Assembly (NCBI RefSeq): GCF_003112455.1
Contig: NZ_BDQX01000043.1
Span: forward strand, 1 to 34,345
DNA: 34,345 nt
Reading direction: 5' to 3'
DNA from: Paenibacillus agaridevorans
Lineage (GTDB): Bacteria > Bacillota > Bacilli > Paenibacillales > Paenibacillaceae
Below the pieces are notes generated by a model. The model saw only the letters and a program-made list of their open reading frames with translations, searched no databases and was not told the origin of the DNA. The position numbers were made by a program, and so were the translations under genes. Positions 31,773-34,345 of this stretch are shown here, piece after piece. Every line of letters begins with the position of its first letter. The first letter of the stretch is position 1.

Positions 31773-32768
31773 ATGAGCAAGTACGTCATCGGCGTCGACG
31801 GCGGCAATAGCAAGACGGATTATTATTTGTTCGACCTGAACGGAACGCTTAAGGATCATATCAGATCCGGCACCTGCAGCCACGAGCAGTTCCCGGAGAG
31901 CTACGCCAAATCTTACAGCGTTATGCATGAGCAGATATCGACACTGCTTGCACGGGGCGGGTTGTCCTTGGCGGATATCGCGGCAGGAGCGTTCGGTCTA
32001 GCAGGCGCGGACATTCCTTCGCAGAAGGCGCAGCTGAACGCCGTTATCGAACGTCTCGGCTTCACTCGCTTCGCGATGGACAACGACGCCTTCCTCGGCA
32101 TCAAAGCGGGGACGTCGCACGGCTACGGCATCTGCTCCATCAACGGTTCGGGCGTCTCTACCTGCGGCATCTCGAAGAGCGGCAAACGTCTCCAGGTCGG
32201 GGGAGTCGGCAGCGAGCTCGCCGGCGACGAGGGCGGCGGCTTTTATCTGACGAGGCGTGTTCTGCGCGCCATCTACGACAGCTTCTACCGCCTGGGCCCG
32301 GAGACTTCCATGACGGAGCCCGTCATGGCGCTGATCGGCGCATCCTCGAAGGAGACGTTTATGGATCGTGGACTTGAAGGTTTGGTTGCCCGAAGCTTGC
32401 CGTATACCGAGATCGTGACGACGCTTCTGGCAGCTGCAGAACAAGGCGATGCTGTCGCGTCCGGCATCGTCGACCACTCGGCCCGCCAGCTTGCCTATTC
32501 TACGGTCGGCTGCTTGGGGCATCTCGACTTCGACGACGATAAGCCTGTCGACATCGTGATGGCCGGCTCCGTCTGGGCGAAAGCAGCTTCGCCGATTATG
32601 CGGGATCGTTATATGGGGTTCGTCTCGGGCTTGACCGGCCAGGAATGCAGATTTGTTTTACTGCAGGAGCCGCCAGCCGCAGGAGCCGTACTTTGGGCGC
32701 TTGAGCTTGCGCTCGGCGCACCTGCCGATGACGCGCTTCGCGCCAAGGTGATCGAGGCGGTACGCTGA
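31773..32768 (+). CDS. BadF/BadG-type sugar kinase, second copy
   Basis: A 331-residue ASKHA kinase with YVIGVDGGNSKTDYYLFD, an AGADIPSQ-type hinge, GYGICSINGSGVSTCGIS and VGSELAGDEGGGFYLTRR. It differs clearly from the kinase at 18879-19817 (the first Gly-rich loop is DGGNSKTD, not DGGGTKTA). Cotranscribed with the GH4 gene; it probably phosphorylates a sugar or disaccharide that the GH4 enzyme then cleaves, or phosphorylates the sugar it releases. ATG at 31773 chosen with GGAGG upstream; an in-frame GTG at 31761 sits too near that site. Confidence 0.9.
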   Translation: MSKYVIGVDGGNSKTDYYLFDLNGTLKDHIRSGTCSHEQFPESYAKSYSVMHEQISTLLARGGLSLADIAAGAFGLAGADIPSQKAQLNAVIERLGFTRFAMDNDAFLGIKAGTSHGYGICSINGSGVSTCGISKSGKRLQVGGVGSELAGDEGGGFYLTRRVLRAIYDSFYRLGPETSMTEPVMALIGASSKETFMDRGLEGLVARSLPYTEIVTTLLAAAEQGDAVASGIVDHSARQLAYSTVGCLGHLDFDDDKPVDIVMAGSVWAKAASPIMRDRYMGFVSGLTGQECRFVLLQEPPAAGAVLWALELALGAPADDALRAKVIEAVR

Positions 32769-32784
32769 CTTCAAGCAAACATAC

Positions 32785-32849
32785 AAGGTAAAACGGCTGT
32801 CGCCGTCCTATGGCGGCCCGGAGCGTTTCATTTCGAGAAATATAGAGAA
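32785..32849 (+). repeat. Family C hairpin element, copy 4
   Basis: Starts AGGTAAAACGGCTGTCGCCG, has the hairpin CCGTC-CTAT-GGCGG, then GCGTTTCATTTCGAGAAATA. It sits between the kinase stop and the terminator, as copy 3 does after mqnD. Confidence 0.75.
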
Positions 32850-32907
32850 AGGTTATCCCGCGTTCGTTCACCGAAATGAACGAATGCTGAGGATAACCTT
32901 TTTTTAC
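32850..32907 (+). terminator. Terminator of the GH4-kinase operon
   Basis: Outer stem GGTTATCC / GGATAACC, inner stem GTTCGTTCA / TGAACGAA, then seven T. The next gene converges on it. Confidence 0.88.
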
Positions 32908-32936
32908 GGCGATTATTCGTGCTTCATTACATCTGG

Positions 32937-34345
32937 TTAGATGAGTCCCGACTCCTTTAACAAACGCTGAACCATGACAGCTGCCTGCGCACGGGTCAAC
33001 TTGGTCCCAGGCGCGAGCTCCCCCTTCGGCGTGCCGGAGAGAATGCCGGTCGCAAGCCCCTTATTCAGCGAAGTCTCCGCCCAAGCCGAAGCTTGAGCTG
33101 CGTCCGGGAATCCGCTCAATGGATCAGCTCCAGCGTCTGCAGTCAACCCCGTCCATCTCATCGCATTAGCGATCATCATCATGGCCTGTTCGCGCGTTAC
33201 GTCATCGTTCGGGCGGAATGTTCCGTCCTCGAACCCTCCGATTAAGCCATATTCATAAGCTGTCCCTATTGCCCCGGCATACCAGTCTCCTTCGCGGACG
33301 TCGGAGAACTTGCCGATACCGGCTTGCGTATTTTGGCCAAGGCCTAGCGCCCGCACCAGAATGGCCGCAAATTCCGCTCGCTTAATGGAACGATCCGGAG
33401 CGAACAGCCCCTCTCCTATTCCTTCGATGATCAAGCGCGATCCCATATCAAGGACGGCGCTGCTCGCCCAATGCCCCTTCATATCGTCAAATGCCGCCTT
33501 GTATCCGATCAATGCGTAATCGCTGTTGGTCAGGCTGTTCATCACACCTGCGTATATCCCGTTATTCACCAGCATCCGGGTCGGTATATGCCTAACCGTT
33601 CCGTCGGGATCGATGACAACGCCCGTAGACATCAACCTGCGGTTAACCCCATTTGGAATGAAAATGGTCCGCTCAACATAAGCCGCAAAGTTGTTCGCTT
33701 CGATTTCCAGGTCGCCGGCTTTGACCCATACCGCAAAATGAACCGGAGGCGCGATGACCTGGAAGTCTCCAACTTTAGCTCTTTCCCTTAGCAGACGGAC
33801 GATACGGTCATTCGAAGGGGCGATTTCGATACGCACGACGGCATCCTCCGCCCGAACGTTCGGTCCCAGTTGCTCCAGCAACGCTTCCAGGCCCAACAGA
33901 GACGCGTCGATGGCATACGATGCAAATGCCGTGCGCAATTGGATCTTGCCACCTCTGTCGATCAATGCCTTCAGAAGTTCCATGCCCAGCTCTGCTGCAA
34001 GTACGTCGCTCTCCGCATCCGCTTCAATCTCGAGGACTGTCCCCTGCGAATCACCGGCCAGCGTCTGGTTATCCTTGTTCCAATCAATGGTCACCGTTGT
34101 TACTTTGCGGCCTTTACCGTCCGTAGTACTGGTGATGTCCGCATGTCCCTGCTTGCCGTTGATGAGCAAGCCCTTCTCTTCTCCGGCAGCTGGAGTCGGT
34201 GTTGGCGTCGGGTAGACCGTCCCGCCTTCATTAGGAGTCTCTGTCACCTGAGCCGTCCACTTCGCGTACAACGTCACATTGCCCGTCACTGCAGTAGTGA
34301 ATACATACGGCTCCGTCAGTTCTTCGTCGGTGTACCAACCTCCGA
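32937..34345 (-). CDS. SLH-domain surface protein with InlB-type repeat (C-terminal part)
   Basis: The N-terminus lies beyond the window; about 469 residues are visible. The first ~30 (GGWYTDEELTEPYVF, then TTAVTGNVTLYAKW) match a Listeria-Bacteroides InlB B-repeat. A Thr/Pro linker follows (VYPTPTPTP), then a ~200-residue domain of unknown type, then three SLH domains (AFDDMKGHWASSAVLDMGSR; KFSDVREGDWYAGAIGTAYE; FPDAAQASAWAETSLNKGLA), each with GLFAPDRSIKRAEFA-like or TREQA/TRAQA motifs. SLH domains bind pyruvylated secondary cell-wall polymer, so the protein sits on the surface. It ends in LLKESGLI and has no visible link to the neighbouring operon. Confidence 0.93.
   Translation of the reverse strand, partial: GGWYTDEELTEPYVFTTAVTGNVTLYAKWTAQVTETPNEGGTVYPTPTPTPAAGEEKGLLINGKQGHADITSTTDGKGRKVTTVTIDWNKDNQTLAGDSQGTVLEIEADAESDVLAAELGMELLKALIDRGGKIQLRTAFASYAIDASLLGLEALLEQLGPNVRAEDAVVRIEIAPSNDRIVRLLRERAKVGDFQVIAPPVHFAVWVKAGDLEIEANNFAAYVERTIFIPNGVNRRLMSTGVVIDPDGTVRHIPTRMLVNNGIYAGVMNSLTNSDYALIGYKAAFDDMKGHWASSAVLDMGSRLIIEGIGEGLFAPDRSIKRAEFAAILVRALGLGQNTQAGIGKFSDVREGDWYAGAIGTAYEYGLIGGFEDGTFRPNDDVTREQAMMMIANAMRWTGLTADAGADPLSGFPDAAQASAWAETSLNKGLATGILSGTPKGELAPGTKLTRAQAAVMVQRLLKESGLI

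Overview
The window looks like chromosomal DNA of an endospore-forming, moderately GC-rich Firmicute, most likely Paenibacillus or a close relative (Paenibacillaceae). This is inference from gene content: an H-type small acid-soluble spore protein, strong AGGAGG-type ribosome binding sites, an SLH-domain surface protein, futalosine-pathway menaquinone genes, an ABC sugar importer with no ATPase gene beside it, and many short palindromic intergenic repeats.

Layout. 1-3.4 kb: 5' part of a TetM-like ribosomal-protection GTPase with a hairpin leader, a 52-bp tandem repeat, a YceI protein with a clear promoter and operator-like palindrome, and a tiny Glu/Ala-only-type acidic protein. 3.8-7.1 kb: membrane-anchored multicopper oxidase and two small genes. 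7.2-12.2 kb: sensor histidine kinase, mqnB and mqnD, with a 900-bp repeat-filled gap between the two mqn genes. 12.4-17.5 kb: sspH, a VOC protein, an SRPBCC-ArsR pair with a near-consensus promoter and palindromic operator, beta-carbonic anhydrase, an alpha/beta hydrolase and three small membrane proteins. 17.7-32.8 kb: a large amino-sugar / peptidoglycan-fragment recycling island. 32.9 kb to the end: C-terminal part of an SLH-anchored surface protein.

The recycling island is the main biological system. It holds anmK plus a BadF-type sugar kinase; an ABC importer (lipoprotein and two permeases) transcribed towards a tandem GNAT acetyltransferase, a variant PIG-L deacetylase and a NamZ-type (DUF1343/GH171) exo-N-acetylmuramidase without a signal peptide; murQ; an RpiR/MurR-type regulator; and a divergent GH4 glycosidase with a second BadF-type kinase. 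A coherent but unproven reading is that the ABC system imports unphosphorylated MurNAc-containing sugars, NamZ splits them inside the cell, a BadF kinase phosphorylates MurNAc (and GlcNAc), and MurQ converts MurNAc-6-P to GlcNAc-6-P. This would replace the PTS-type MurP route. A shared palindrome with arms TAAAATA and TATTTTA lies upstream of both murQ and the GH4 gene and is a candidate operator for the RpiR protein.

Non-coding DNA is unusually rich in repeats. At least five families recur: (A) a ~23-bp TTGTAC...TACACA element at two loci 26 kb apart, four copies each; (B) a TAACGGACAT / ATGTCCGTTA palindrome family, expanded once into a 40-bp tandem array; (C) a ~65-bp hairpin element beginning GAAACGGCTG, four copies; (D) an AGAGGGA-GCTTT-TCCCTCT hairpin; and a G-rich 8-9-bp degenerate minisatellite of ~430 bp.
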